64,000 bases of DNA from HXMU1420-13 sp965229525 (GCA_965229525.1 OZ245886.1:1116001-1180000); one strand, 5' to 3'. Counted from the stretch's first letter, positions 9,508-18,672 are shown. The notes: generated by a model not told the origin, from the letters alone. Numbers and translations are program-made.

Positions 9508-10661
9508 AAATCGAAGATGTAGTAATTGTTGGTGGTGGTCCTGTAGGATTATTTCTTGGATTGTGTCTTCATCACAGAGGAATTCCTTTCACCATCTTAG
9601 AAAAAAGAACTGAAGTCATCAGTGGGTCGAGGTCTTTAGGAATTCATCCACCTTCACTTGAATTATTTGAGAACCTTGGGATAGTTGATCGATTTATAGA
9701 TGCTGGACTTAAAGTTGAACGAGGTCATGCGCATTCCGGAAAGAAGCTACTAGGCACAATAGAATTCTCCAATTGCCCCAAACCTTTCAACTTCATTCTT
9801 TTATTAGCACAAAGTGAATCAGAAAAAATCCTTAGAGAAAGAATTTTGGAAGTAAGTCCGGATTCATTGATTGAAGGAGCTGAAGTCAAAAGCATTCAGC
9901 AAGAGTCATTTTTTGTGGAGTTGGAATTCGAAAAAGATGGAAAATCTCATTCGGTTGAAACAGGTTATGTGGTCGGTTGTGATGGCAAAAATAGCTTCGT
10001 TCGAGAGTCTCTTGGAATCAAGTTCAAAGGAAAAAGATATCCTGATACCTACGTGATGGGGGATTTCACGGATAATACCGAATTCGGTAGAGATGCCGTG
10101 GTTTACCTTCCTAAAGATGGACTAATTGAGTGTTTTCCACTTCCAAATCAAATGCGACGCTGGGTTGTAAAGACAGATCAGTACGTGGAGGAGTCATCTG
10201 CAGAACTACTATCAGAGTTGATTAATAAACGAATTGATTTGCAACTTGATCCCTCTAGCTGTGAATCGCATAGTAGTTTTGGAGTTCAGCATTATATCGC
10301 AGATCGATTTATCGTTGATAGAATATTACTAGCTGGTGATGCCGCTCATGTTGTAAGTCCTATTGGCGGGCAGGGTATGAATCTAGGCTGGATCGATGCA
10401 TGGCATTTAGCCAATGTGATGTCATTCTGTAGAGGTATCTCCAAAGATCTTCCTTTAGCAGATATGTTTGTATATGAGACCAAACAGAAACCAATGGCCA
10501 AGAAAGTGGCAAAACGAGCCGAGATGAATATGAAAATGGGTCGAGCTACAAATTTTCCGGCAGTGAAAAATCAAATTGTGAAAACATTGGCATCCTCTTC
10601 AATGAGTAATAAAGTCGCTCAGTTTTTCACCATGCGCGGACTAGAAAGCTGGTGGATATAA
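9504..10661 (+). CDS. FAD-dependent aromatic-ring monooxygenase, PKS-operon tailoring enzyme
   Basis: A 385-residue group A flavoprotein monooxygenase (UbiH/PHBH class). The N-terminal dinucleotide fold is VVIVGGGPVGLFLGLCL, ending in an acidic residue (LEKR) for the ribose; the DG motif is at VVGCDGKNSFVRE; and the second FAD motif is LLAGDAAHVVSPIGGQGMN at about 275-294. Such enzymes hydroxylate phenols with NAD(P)H and O2. ATG overlaps the methyltransferase stop (ATGA), implying translational coupling. The likely substrate is the resorcinol or phloroglucinol-type product of the upstream synthase, giving a hydroquinone or quinone; this is inference from operon context. It ends convergent with the GAF kinase gene, with no gap. 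Confidence 0.9.
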   Translation: MKIEDVVIVGGGPVGLFLGLCLHHRGIPFTILEKRTEVISGSRSLGIHPPSLELFENLGIVDRFIDAGLKVERGHAHSGKKLLGTIEFSNCPKPFNFILLLAQSESEKILRERILEVSPDSLIEGAEVKSIQQESFFVELEFEKDGKSHSVETGYVVGCDGKNSFVRESLGIKFKGKRYPDTYVMGDFTDNTEFGRDAVVYLPKDGLIECFPLPNQMRRWVVKTDQYVEESSAELLSELINKRIDLQLDPSSCESHSSFGVQHYIADRFIVDRILLAGDAAHVVSPIGGQGMNLGWIDAWHLANVMSFCRGISKDLPLADMFVYETKQKPMAKKVAKRAEMNMKMGRATNFPAVKNQIVKTLASSSMSNKVAQFFTMRGLESWWI

Positions 10662-11795
10662 TCAGATATAAAAGATAATGGAGAAAACAGTTCCGCCTTT
10701 CTCATTGGGTCTTTGAGATAGTGTAGCCCCTAGTTTTTGAGCAAGGGTTTTAATGATTACGGAACCCAGAGAATCTTCAACAGATCCATCAAGCAGATCA
10801 TTGAGTCCTTTACCGTCATCAGAGATATTAATGAGTACGCAATTACTCTCATCTTTTTTTACAGCCAGGCTAATTTTACCAACTTCTACTAATTCGAAAG
10901 CATCCCGGTACATGTGAACAAGCACTTCATTTACAATTAATCCAACCGTAAGGGCAACACTGGCTTTTAGCGAGATTTTATCCATATCAACCAGAAGGCT
11001 GATGTCTTTTTCTTCATCTTCGAAGATTTCTGCAACAATCGAGGTTAATCGACCTAGATATATTCCAAGATCGAGGTATTCAAATTCATCTTGATTGTAT
11101 AGAATATGATGAGCATTCGATATAGTCTCAATTCGGCTTCCCGTTGCTTTCATCACAAACTGAGCATGTTCGCTATCAACACCTGGAAGCTCGAGCTGAA
11201 TCAATGCGTTAATTGCAGCCAAATTCCCTTTCATGCTTTGATGTACTTCTTTCAAGCGCTCTTCTTTTTGCTGAACACTTTTCTTGAGGTCATCAACTTC
11301 TCTTACTTTTTCAATAGACAGTGCCATATGACCAGCTAATGACTCAAAAACCGGAATTTCACTTTCATCAAAGTCCTGATTTTTCTCTTTATTGAGAACC
11401 TGAATTACTCCCATTGATTCCCCTTTAGAATTGATGAGAGGAACACATAAAATATTTCTGGTCTGAAAATCTGGACTTAACTCTTCCCAAAAAATGGAAT
11501 CCTCTTTTGGAGTATTCGAAAGATATGGCTTCTTGTTTTTCAGCACCCAACCAGCAACTCCCTTATCTCGGGGGATATTCATTCCCGTGATTTTATCTTT
11601 GATAGGACCGGTTGGAATACTTACATGCAATTCACCAGAAACTTCATCGAGCAGCATTAAAGAGCTTGCCTCAGCTTCCATCACCTGACTTGCAGAGTTC
11701 ATACACTTTAATAGCAACGATTTAAGTTCCATCGTACGATTGATTCCTTCAATCGCATGTAAAAGTAATTGCATATGTTTAAAGTTTTCCGCCAT
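10662..11795 (-). CDS. GAF-domain sensor histidine kinase with divergent ATPase domain
   Basis: A soluble protein of 377 residues. The first half is a GAF domain (LLLKCMNSASQVMEAEASSL to MALSIEKV, about 15-170). A short helical segment follows with VHQSMKGNLAAINALIQLE, which resembles the HisKA_2 phospho-acceptor block (HHRVKNNL) and keeps the His. The ATPase part retains VNEVLVHMYRDAF (N-box), NISDDGKGL (G1) and GSVIIKTLAQKLGA, but is divergent. ATG 11795 was chosen because a GAGG sequence lies about 9 nt upstream; the longer frame begins at TTG 11828. No response regulator is adjacent. Confidence 0.82.
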   Translation of the reverse strand: MAENFKHMQLLLHAIEGINRTMELKSLLLKCMNSASQVMEAEASSLMLLDEVSGELHVSIPTGPIKDKITGMNIPRDKGVAGWVLKNKKPYLSNTPKEDSIFWEELSPDFQTRNILCVPLINSKGESMGVIQVLNKEKNQDFDESEIPVFESLAGHMALSIEKVREVDDLKKSVQQKEERLKEVHQSMKGNLAAINALIQLELPGVDSEHAQFVMKATGSRIETISNAHHILYNQDEFEYLDLGIYLGRLTSIVAEIFEDEEKDISLLVDMDKISLKASVALTVGLIVNEVLVHMYRDAFELVEVGKISLAVKKDESNCVLINISDDGKGLNDLLDGSVEDSLGSVIIKTLAQKLGATLSQRPNEKGGTVFSIIFYI

Positions 11796-11850
11796 CACTG
11801 AACCTCGAAATTTATATGGGGAGAGCAAAGATGCTTTAAGAAATGGATAA

Positions 11851-11886
11851 AAACAAAAAATCCCCGCCGGTTTCAGCGAGGATTTT
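11851..11886 (-). terminator. Rho-independent terminator of acnA
   Basis: On the minus strand, just past the aconitase stop, ATCCTCGC pairs with GCGGGGAT (8 bp, one T-G wobble) around an 8-nt loop and is followed by six T residues. It separates acnA from the downstream GAF kinase gene. Confidence 0.85.
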
Positions 11887-11892
11887 CAATTT

Positions 11893-14598
11893 TTAGTTTT
11901 TGCTCTTTTTTAGATAGTCGAGCAGAACTGTATGGAGAATTCCACCGTTTCGGTAATAGTCAACTTCAACTGGAGTATCAATTCGGCAATGAGTCATAAA
12001 CTCGGTTGCCGTTCCATCAGCTTTTGTAGCCGTTACTTTGATTTCGCCACGAGCTTTTACGTTATCATCAACATGGATATCAAAGGTCTCAGAGCCATCT
12101 AAACCAAGAGCATCCGCACTATCACCCTCTTTGAATTGCAATGGTAGAACACCCATCTGGATTAAGTTTGAACGGTGAATACGCTCGTAAGAAACAGCAA
12201 TCACACATTTAACACCTAAAAGGTTGGTGCCTTTTGCAGCCCAATCTCTAGAAGACCCCGTACCGTATTGTTTTCCGGCAAGGGCAACTAACGGAGTTCC
12301 ACTTTCTTTATACTTCAAAGAAGCATCAAAAATAGTCATCACTTCACCGGTTGGGTGATATTTTGTGAATCCACCTTCCGTACCTGGAGCTAATTGATTT
12401 TTGAATCGAACATTCGCAAAGGTACCACGAGTCATAATTCGGTCATTTCCACGACGTGAACCATATGAGTTGAAGTCTTTCTTTTCAACTCCATTAGCTT
12501 TCAGAAATAATCCGGCGGGAGCATCTTCTTTGATATTACCCGCTGGTGAAATATGATCGGTTGTGATAGAATCGCCTACTTTCACTAACGTTTTTGCTCC
12601 AGTTATAGGCTGAATTGGTTTTGCTTCTTCACTCATATTCATGAAGAATGGAGGTTCTTGAATGTACGTAGAAGCATCATTCCATTCGAACAAATCACCA
12701 CCTGCAACAGCAATCTCATCCCAGGCTGGAGAATCGAAAATGTCGCTATACATTTCTTCGAAAAGATCCGGGCGAATTGCATTATCAAGTTCTGCTGCGA
12801 TCTCCTCAGTTGTTGGCCAGATGTCTTTCAAGTAAACATCATTACCATCTTTGTCTTTACCAAGTGGCTCCGATGATAAATCGATATCAACGGTACCTGC
12901 AAGAGCATAAGCCACAACAAGTGGTGGAGATGCCAAGAAGTTTGCTTTTACCCAAGGATGGATTCTACCTTCAAAGTTTCTGTTACCGGAAAGAACTCCA
13001 GCTGCGATCAAGTCACCTTCTTTGATGGCAGTTTCTACGGGCTCTGGAAGTGGCCCTGAGTTACCGATACAAGTGGTACAACCATATCCAACTAAGTTAA
13101 ACCCTAATTTGTCCATGTATTCTGTTAGCCCAGCTTCGGCTAAATACTCGGTTACTACTCGTGAACCTGGAGCAAGCGAAGTCTTTACATAAGGAGGAAC
13201 CGTTAATCCTTTTTCTACTGCTTTCTTCGCTACAATACCCGCACCCAACATCACACTTGGGTTAGATGTATTTGTACAAGATGTAATTGCGGCAATTACG
13301 ACATCACCGTGAGTCATTTCTAACTCGGTCCCATTTTTATAAAGTCCTTTGCTTGCTAGTCGCTTTTCATCCAGATTGAAACCCATTGTTGGATTGTCGC
13401 TGGTTAAAGAAGATGCAAATGTAGACTTCATGTTCTTCAGCACGATACGATCGTGAGGAAGTTTTGGTCCTGCTAATGAGGTCTCAACCGTGCTCAAATC
13501 TAACTGAAGAGTTGATGTGAATTCCGGATCTGGAGTAGTATCTGTTCTGAATAATCCCTGAGCCTTGCAGTAGTTCTCAACTAATTTTACAAGATTCTCA
13601 TCACGACCGGTTCTGCTCATGTATCTTAACGACTCAGCATCAATTGGGAAGAATCCCATGGTTGCACCATATTCAGGTGCCATATTTGCAATGGTCGCGC
13701 GATCAGGCAAACTCATGTTGCTGATACCATCACCATAGAACTCAACAAACTTTCCAACCACATTATGCTGACGAAGCATTTGGGTTACAGTCAGTGTTAA
13801 GTCAGTCGCAGTAACACCTTCTTTAAGTGCGCCGGTTAATTTCATTCCAACTACATCTGGAACTAACATCGATATAGCCTGACCAAGCATGGCTGCTTCC
13901 GCTTCAATTCCACCAACACCCCAACCTAGAATTCCAAGTCCGTTAATCATAGTTGTGTGCGAGTCTGTTCCAACCAATGTATCCGGATAAGCGGTCTCAG
14001 TTCCATCATCCTCAGTTTTCTTGAACACACCACGAGCTAAATATTCCAAATTTACCTGATGAACGATTCCGCGACCTGGTGGAACCACACGGAAATTATC
14101 AAAAGCTTCTTTACCCCATTTCAAAAACTGATAGCGCTCATTATTGCGCTCCATTTCTTTTTCCACGTTGAAGAACAAAGCTGCTTCGCTACCAAACATA
14201 TCCACCTGAACAGAGTGGTCGATAACCAGATCAACCGGAACCTGTGGGTTGATATCGTTTGGGTTTCCACCCATTCTTTTCATGGCTGAGCGAAGAGCGG
14301 CCAAGTCCACAACAGCAGGTACTCCAGTAAAATCCTGCAGCACTACGCGCGATGGATTAAATGGAATTTCTCCTTGCGGAGCCTTTGCATCGTAATTTGC
14401 TAAAGCTTCGATGTCCGTTTTTGTAACTACATAATCGTCGTAATTACGAAGAACGGCTTCTAATAAAATTTTGATAGAGAACGGAAGTTTGTCAATGTTT
14501 CCATATCCCATTTCTTTTAATTTCTCTAGACTATATAAATAGGCTGTACCTGACCCTGTTTCAAATGCTGTGCGTGTGTTTTTAAATGCTTCGCTCAT
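11893..14598 (-). CDS. acnA: Aconitate hydratase AcnA
   Basis: TCA-cycle and glyoxylate-shunt enzyme that isomerises citrate to isocitrate via cis-aconitate with a [4Fe-4S] cluster. The 901 residues match the AcnA/IRP1 type, not AcnB. The cluster ligands are visible as Cys441 in AAITSCTNTSNPS and Cys507/Cys510 in GYGCTTCIGNSG, with the same spacing (66, 3) as E. coli AcnA. The N-terminal LPFSIKILLEAVLRN, the FTGVPAVVDLAA block and the C-terminal swivel domain (GTGSSRDWAAKGT, SYERIHRSNLIQMG) are all present. Monocistronic, with a terminator 10 nt downstream. Confidence 0.98.
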   Translation of the reverse strand: MSEAFKNTRTAFETGSGTAYLYSLEKLKEMGYGNIDKLPFSIKILLEAVLRNYDDYVVTKTDIEALANYDAKAPQGEIPFNPSRVVLQDFTGVPAVVDLAALRSAMKRMGGNPNDINPQVPVDLVIDHSVQVDMFGSEAALFFNVEKEMERNNERYQFLKWGKEAFDNFRVVPPGRGIVHQVNLEYLARGVFKKTEDDGTETAYPDTLVGTDSHTTMINGLGILGWGVGGIEAEAAMLGQAISMLVPDVVGMKLTGALKEGVTATDLTLTVTQMLRQHNVVGKFVEFYGDGISNMSLPDRATIANMAPEYGATMGFFPIDAESLRYMSRTGRDENLVKLVENYCKAQGLFRTDTTPDPEFTSTLQLDLSTVETSLAGPKLPHDRIVLKNMKSTFASSLTSDNPTMGFNLDEKRLASKGLYKNGTELEMTHGDVVIAAITSCTNTSNPSVMLGAGIVAKKAVEKGLTVPPYVKTSLAPGSRVVTEYLAEAGLTEYMDKLGFNLVGYGCTTCIGNSGPLPEPVETAIKEGDLIAAGVLSGNRNFEGRIHPWVKANFLASPPLVVAYALAGTVDIDLSSEPLGKDKDGNDVYLKDIWPTTEEIAAELDNAIRPDLFEEMYSDIFDSPAWDEIAVAGGDLFEWNDASTYIQEPPFFMNMSEEAKPIQPITGAKTLVKVGDSITTDHISPAGNIKEDAPAGLFLKANGVEKKDFNSYGSRRGNDRIMTRGTFANVRFKNQLAPGTEGGFTKYHPTGEVMTIFDASLKYKESGTPLVALAGKQYGTGSSRDWAAKGTNLLGVKCVIAVSYERIHRSNLIQMGVLPLQFKEGDSADALGLDGSETFDIHVDDNVKARGEIKVTATKADGTATEFMTHCRIDTPVEVDYYRNGGILHTVLLDYLKKSKN

Positions 14599-14791
14599 GG
14601 ACTCGCTTATTTAGGATTTTTTGGGGGTGGGAAAATACAAATTCTTTCTAGAATATTCTGAGAGAAGCAAAGTTGGTTTCGCACCTTTTGATTATTCAAA
14701 TTAATTCACATCAAAATTGGCTATAAAATTAATCTCAACTATATTAAGAGCAACTATTTATCTACAGGATTTTCCATTTAATTATAAAGTC

Positions 14792-15745
14792 ATGATGAGA
14801 TCCTTACCCTCTTATTTAATCCTTGTTTTATTGATTTGGATTGGGTGTGACTCTTCAAGCACAAGTCCACTTACAAATTCTGAGTTTCAGCAACTAGAAA
14901 ATGAATGGGAATTGATTGCTTTCGAAGACACCTTATTACTTGGATATTTTGAAGACTCAAACAACAACAAGTTCGCTTTTACAGGACTTGAACTGTTTAA
15001 AGATGATGGCTCTGGTAGTTTTGAAGTCATTGAGGAAACGGTAGATCGAACCGGTCTGGCTTTCGATTCACAATCAAACATACTTGTTTCTGTTGAGGAT
15101 TCTTCGGCCATTTTATCCACGGACGCGGGAATCTCTTTTTCAAGTTTTTTACCTGATAGTTTTAAAGTTTCATCCTTCGTATTCAGTAGCAATGAATTCA
15201 TTTTTTCAGACCTTCAAAAAGGGTTGTTTAAAATTGATATAATTTCCACGGAAACATTAGAAGTTAGCATTAAGCAGCTCTCAGCTGATAATGATGTTAG
15301 AATAATTTCTCGGATCGAGGACCTATTATTTATCAAAGAAGGATCCTCTATCAAAACTTTAAACGTTACAGAAGACAATCCAACATTTAATAGTATTTCG
15401 TTACCCACTTCAAATGTGAATAGTTTTCACTCGAATAGTTCTGATATTTTATTTGCCACTACTCGTGTACAAAAACTTTTGATCTCAAACGACGATGGGC
15501 AAACTTGGACAGATAGTTATCCTGAGTCCTTAATTGTAAATGACATTACCGATGTAGTTTTCGACTCAAAATACCGCATTTATATTTCGATATTGGGAAG
15601 TGGTGTTTTCTATTCTGATAATAATGGTTCATCCTGGAATTCAATCACTTCAGTAGATTTTGATTGGCTGGTATATGATTTAGAATTAGTAAGGAACAAC
15701 TTGTTCGCCAGTACATCTACGGGATTGTATAAATATGAGCTTTGA
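14792..15745 (+). CDS. Lipoprotein with BNR/Asp-box-like beta-propeller repeats
   Basis: About 317 residues. A lipoprotein signal peptide is clear: a hydrophobic core LILVLLIW followed by IGC|DSSS, so it is probably lipidated and exported. ATG 14792 (or 14795) was chosen over the longer frame beginning 14717 because only it places the basic residue directly before the hydrophobic core. The body contains repeats with the S-x-D-x-G-x-[TS]-[WF] Asp-box pattern (STDAGISFSSF, SNDDGQTWTDS, SDNNGSSWNS), as in sialidase-like and photosystem-assembly-like propellers. No catalytic residues can be assigned. It stands alone between acnA and rplM. Confidence 0.7.
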   Translation: MMRSLPSYLILVLLIWIGCDSSSTSPLTNSEFQQLENEWELIAFEDTLLLGYFEDSNNNKFAFTGLELFKDDGSGSFEVIEETVDRTGLAFDSQSNILVSVEDSSAILSTDAGISFSSFLPDSFKVSSFVFSSNEFIFSDLQKGLFKIDIISTETLEVSIKQLSADNDVRIISRIEDLLFIKEGSSIKTLNVTEDNPTFNSISLPTSNVNSFHSNSSDILFATTRVQKLLISNDDGQTWTDSYPESLIVNDITDVVFDSKYRIYISILGSGVFYSDNNGSSWNSITSVDFDWLVYDLELVRNNLFASTSTGLYKYEL

Positions 15746-15807
15746 TTGAACAAATGATTTTATCACTAATCCATCACTTTTTGTACAAATAGGAGTCAGA
15801 ATACAAA

Positions 15808-15835
15808 GGTCAATCGTCGTTGGTCAATCGTCATT
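15808..15835. repeat. Two tandem 14-mers (heptamer-periodic)
   Basis: GGTCAATCGTCGTT is followed immediately by GGTCAATCGTCATT, one mismatch in 14. The unit divides into two heptamers (GGTCAAT, CGTC[GA]TT), consistent with the heptamer repeats elsewhere in the window. It lies in the 184-bp region before rplM, which otherwise shows only A+T-rich DNA. Confidence 0.7.
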
Positions 15836-15929
15836 TTCATTGAATTCTTTTTTATTTCCAGATGTTGATAACCTCGATTATTTGCCGTAATTTTTGAGTC
15901 TTTCCCAAAAAGTCAAAATACACACAATC

Positions 15930-16373
15930 GTGGATACTTTAAGTTTTAAAACATACTCAGCTAAGCCCAGCGATATCGAGAAAAAATGGGTGATGGTTGA
16001 CGCCGAAGACGTTCCTTTAGGGCGTTTGAGTACTGTTGTAGCATCTATCCTGAGAGGCAAAAATAAGCCCACTTTTACTCCACATATGGATACCGGTGAT
16101 AACGTGATTGTTATCAATGCAGAAAAAGTAAAATTGACCGGTAAAAAAATGACGGACAAAATGTATTTCCGTCATACTTTCTATCCAGGTGGCGAGCGTT
16201 TTACCAGCGCTGAAGATATGTTGGCTAAAGATCCAACTTCTCTTGTTATGAAAGCAGTAAAAGGGATGCTTCCTAAAAACAGACTTGGACGCAAATTGCT
16301 CACTAACCTTCGTGTTTATGCAGGTCCGGTTCATGGGCAAACAGCACAACAACCAGAAATCATCGAGCTTTAA
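15930..16373 (+). CDS. rplM: 50S ribosomal protein L13
   Basis: Early-assembly 23S rRNA-binding protein of the large subunit. The family core is fully visible: WVMVDAEDVPLGRLST, ASILRGKNKPTFTPHMD, GDNVIVINAEKVKLTGKK, KMYFRHTFYPGG and AVKGMLPKNRLGRKLL. The start is taken as GTG 15930, giving MDTLSFKTYSAK, which matches the usual Bacteroidota L13 N-terminus; the reading frame upstream to TTG 15894 adds 12 residues that do not resemble the family. It is co-transcribed with rpsI 12 nt downstream, the universal L13-S9 pair. Confidence 0.96.
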   Translation: MDTLSFKTYSAKPSDIEKKWVMVDAEDVPLGRLSTVVASILRGKNKPTFTPHMDTGDNVIVINAEKVKLTGKKMTDKMYFRHTFYPGGERFTSAEDMLAKDPTSLVMKAVKGMLPKNRLGRKLLTNLRVYAGPVHGQTAQQPEIIEL

Positions 16374-16385
16374 TCGATTTAATAC

Positions 16386-16772
16386 ATGGCACAAGCTAAT
16401 TACATCGGAAGACGAAAAACATCAACAGCGCGCTTGTACATCAAGCCGGGCACTGGTTCTTTTGTAGTGAATGGTACTCCAATTGAAGATTACCTACCTT
16501 CAAAAGCAATCATCAACATTGCAACTCTTGCTATGGCAGTTACTGATAATGAAGGCAACTTCGATATCAAAGTAACAGTACGTGGTGGTGGTAAAGCTGG
16601 TCAGGCAGGTGCTATCCAGCATGCTCTTGCTCGCGCAATTGATGGAGAAACTGAAGGCAATCACACTATTCTAAAAGAACACGGACTGCTAACTCGTGAC
16701 GACAGAATGGTTGAGCGCAAGAAACCTGGACAGCCAAAGGCTAGAAAGAAGTTCCAGTTCAGCAAGCGTTAA
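16386..16772 (+). CDS. rpsI: 30S ribosomal protein S9
   Basis: Small-subunit protein whose C-terminal tail reaches the P-site tRNA. All 128 residues fit: NYIGRRKTSTARLYIKPG, VRGGGKAGQAGAIQHALARA, and the basic tail GQPKARKKFQFSKR ending in Lys-Arg. It follows rplM by 12 nt and precedes the structured rpsB leader. Confidence 0.98.
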   Translation: MAQANYIGRRKTSTARLYIKPGTGSFVVNGTPIEDYLPSKAIINIATLAMAVTDNEGNFDIKVTVRGGGKAGQAGAIQHALARAIDGETEGNHTILKEHGLLTRDDRMVERKKPGQPKARKKFQFSKR

Positions 16773-16810
16773 TACACACGCTCAAGAAATTTTTTTAAAT
16801 ACACATATGT

Positions 16811-16888
16811 GGCGACTCATCGCCTGGTGTTCTCCCGATGAATCGGGAGGATTGGATGATGAGGTTGACCCGCATAGAGGATTAACCT
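16811..16888 (+). promoter_or_regulatory. Structured leader between rpsI and rpsB, candidate ribosomal-protein leader RNA
   Basis: The 130 nt between the S9 stop and the S2 start hold three consecutive perfect hairpins: GGCGA/TCGCC (16811-16824, loop CTCA), CTCCCGA/TCGGGAG (16832-16849, loop TGAA) and AGGTT/AACCT (16862-16888, 17-nt loop). None is followed by a T tract, so they are not simple terminators. The position directly before rpsB suggests autoregulation by S2 of rpsB-tsf, as known for other bacterial rpsB leaders; identity with a named RNA family was not established. Confidence 0.5.
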
Positions 16889-16902
16889 AAACATATATAC
16901 TT

Positions 16903-17790
16903 ATGCCTCAAGCAGCTTCGCTAGAAGAACTATTGAAATCAGGTGCGCATTTTGGCCACCTAACCCGCCGTTGGAACCCGAAAATGAAGGAATTTATCTT
17001 CATGCAAAGAAATGGGATCCACATCATCGATCTTAAGAAAACTCAAAAATACCTACAGGAAGCTTTGAATGAAGTTCAGAGACTTTCAAGAGCAGGTAAA
17101 ACTATCCTATTTGTTGGTACAAAAAAGCAAAGTACCGACATCATCAAGACAGAGGCTGTTCGAGCTGGAATGCCTTTTGTAACACACAGATGGTTAGGTG
17201 GAATGTTGACCAACTTCTCTACCGTTCGTAAGAGTATCTCTCGAATGGAAGAGATTGAGCGAATGAAGACAGATGGTACTATCAACGAGCTAACTAAAAA
17301 AGAAGGCTTGATGCTTTCTCGTGAGCAGCAAAAATTGGAAGATACTCTTGGTGGTATTGCTAATATGAGCCGTCTTCCTGGTGCAATCTTTGTTGTTGAT
17401 ATTATCAAAGAACACCTTGCTGTTAATGAAGCAATCAAACTTCATATCCCTGTTATTGCAATGGTGGATACAAACAGTGATCCTGATACCCCGGATTTCA
17501 TCATCCCTTGTAATGATGATTCAGCTCGTACTATCCAACTAATCGCATCTCAAGTTGCTGATGCCATTATTGAAGGATCTGCCGAACGTGAAGCACATGC
17601 GGAAGAAGAATTATTGGAAGCTGCTGCTATCGAAGCAAAAGACGTAACTGAAGAAGAAGTCGCAGAAGCTAAAACGAAGCTTCGCTCTCGTAAGAAAAAA
17701 CAAGCTGAGCCTGCATTGGAGCCAGCGGATGAAGCAACTGAAGAAGTTGCCGAAGAAGCTTCAACTGAAGCTACCGACGAAGAAGAATAA
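16903..17790 (+). CDS. rpsB: 30S ribosomal protein S2
   Basis: Small-subunit protein of the 30S head/body junction. The core is typical: LLKSGAHFGHLTRRWNPKM, YIF-like MQRNGIHIIDLKKT, FVGTKKQSTDIIKTEA, RWLGGMLTNFSTVRKSI and PVIAMVDTNSDPD. After about residue 225 it carries an acidic, Glu/Ala-rich extension of some 70 residues with one basic patch (LRSRKKKQ), as in many Bacteroidota S2 proteins. It is followed by tsf after 29 nt, the conserved rpsB-tsf pair. Confidence 0.98.
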   Translation: MPQAASLEELLKSGAHFGHLTRRWNPKMKEFIFMQRNGIHIIDLKKTQKYLQEALNEVQRLSRAGKTILFVGTKKQSTDIIKTEAVRAGMPFVTHRWLGGMLTNFSTVRKSISRMEEIERMKTDGTINELTKKEGLMLSREQQKLEDTLGGIANMSRLPGAIFVVDIIKEHLAVNEAIKLHIPVIAMVDTNSDPDTPDFIIPCNDDSARTIQLIASQVADAIIEGSAEREAHAEEELLEAAAIEAKDVTEEEVAEAKTKLRSRKKKQAEPALEPADEATEEVAEEASTEATDEEE

Positions 17791-17819
17791 ATTATTAAAC
17801 CGACTAAAATCAGAAAGAC

Positions 17820-18653
17820 ATGAGCATTACTGCTGCTGACGTAAAGAAACTAAGAGACATGACCGGTGCCGGCATGATGGACAGCAAAAAGGCACTGACT
17901 GAAGCCGAAGGTGATTTCGAAAAAGCTGTTGAAATCCTTCGTAAAAAAGGTCAAAAAGTAGCTGATAAACGTGCTGACCGTGAAGCTAAAGAAGGGTTGG
18001 TATTAACTCGCATCAGCGATGACGCTAAAAAAGCTGCGGCTATCGAAATAAACTGCGAAACTGACTTCGTTGCTCGTAACGAAGATTTCCAGGCTAAGGC
18101 AGAATCTTTCTTAAATGCTGCTTATGATGGTGATATTGACAACTTAGAGGCACTTCTAGCCACTGAAGTTGATGGCGAGTCTATTGCAGATCACTTACAA
18201 AACATGACAGGAACAATCGGTGAGAAAATCCAGATCAGTAAAGTAGTTTTAGTAACTACTGACGGTACGCTAATCGATTACATCCACCCAGGCAACCAGT
18301 TGGGTGTTTTGGTTGAATTTGATGGCACTGTTGATAATGCAGAAGTAGCTAAAGACGTGGCAATGCAAGTTGCTGCAATGAAGCCAATCGCTGTTACTCA
18401 AGATCAGGTGGATGCATCTGTTGTAGAAAAAGAATTAGAAATTGCAAAAGAGCAATTGATCAACGAAGGAAAACCAGCCGAGATCGCTGAAAAAGCTGCT
18501 CAAGGTAAACTTCGTCGTTTCTACGAAGAACGTGTACTTCTAAATCAGAAGTTTGTGAAAGACAATGGCGTGAATGTGAAGCAATATTTAGAGCAAAACA
18601 ACACTCCATTAGCAAAAGCCTTCTACCGAATTCAATTAGGGGAAGAGGCTTAA
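17820..18653 (+). CDS. tsf: Elongation factor Ts
   Basis: Guanine-nucleotide exchange factor that reloads EF-Tu. The N-terminal UBA-like domain reads VKKLRDMTGAGMMDSKKAL, followed by EKAVEILRKKGQKVADKRADR; the core contains EINCETDFVARNEDFQ, the TDFV motif that contacts EF-Tu, and VAMQVAAMKP. 277 residues is the usual length. A strong terminator begins 20 nt past the stop. Confidence 0.98.
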   Translation: MSITAADVKKLRDMTGAGMMDSKKALTEAEGDFEKAVEILRKKGQKVADKRADREAKEGLVLTRISDDAKKAAAIEINCETDFVARNEDFQAKAESFLNAAYDGDIDNLEALLATEVDGESIADHLQNMTGTIGEKIQISKVVLVTTDGTLIDYIHPGNQLGVLVEFDGTVDNAEVAKDVAMQVAAMKPIAVTQDQVDASVVEKELEIAKEQLINEGKPAEIAEKAAQGKLRRFYEERVLLNQKFVKDNGVNVKQYLEQNNTPLAKAFYRIQLGEEA

Positions 18654-18672
18654 ATCTTTTTTGATTACCTTA

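Noticed and set aside
15894..15929. Longer L13 start at TTG 15894
   Set aside because: The 12 extra residues do not match the L13 family; GTG 15930 gives the usual N-terminus.
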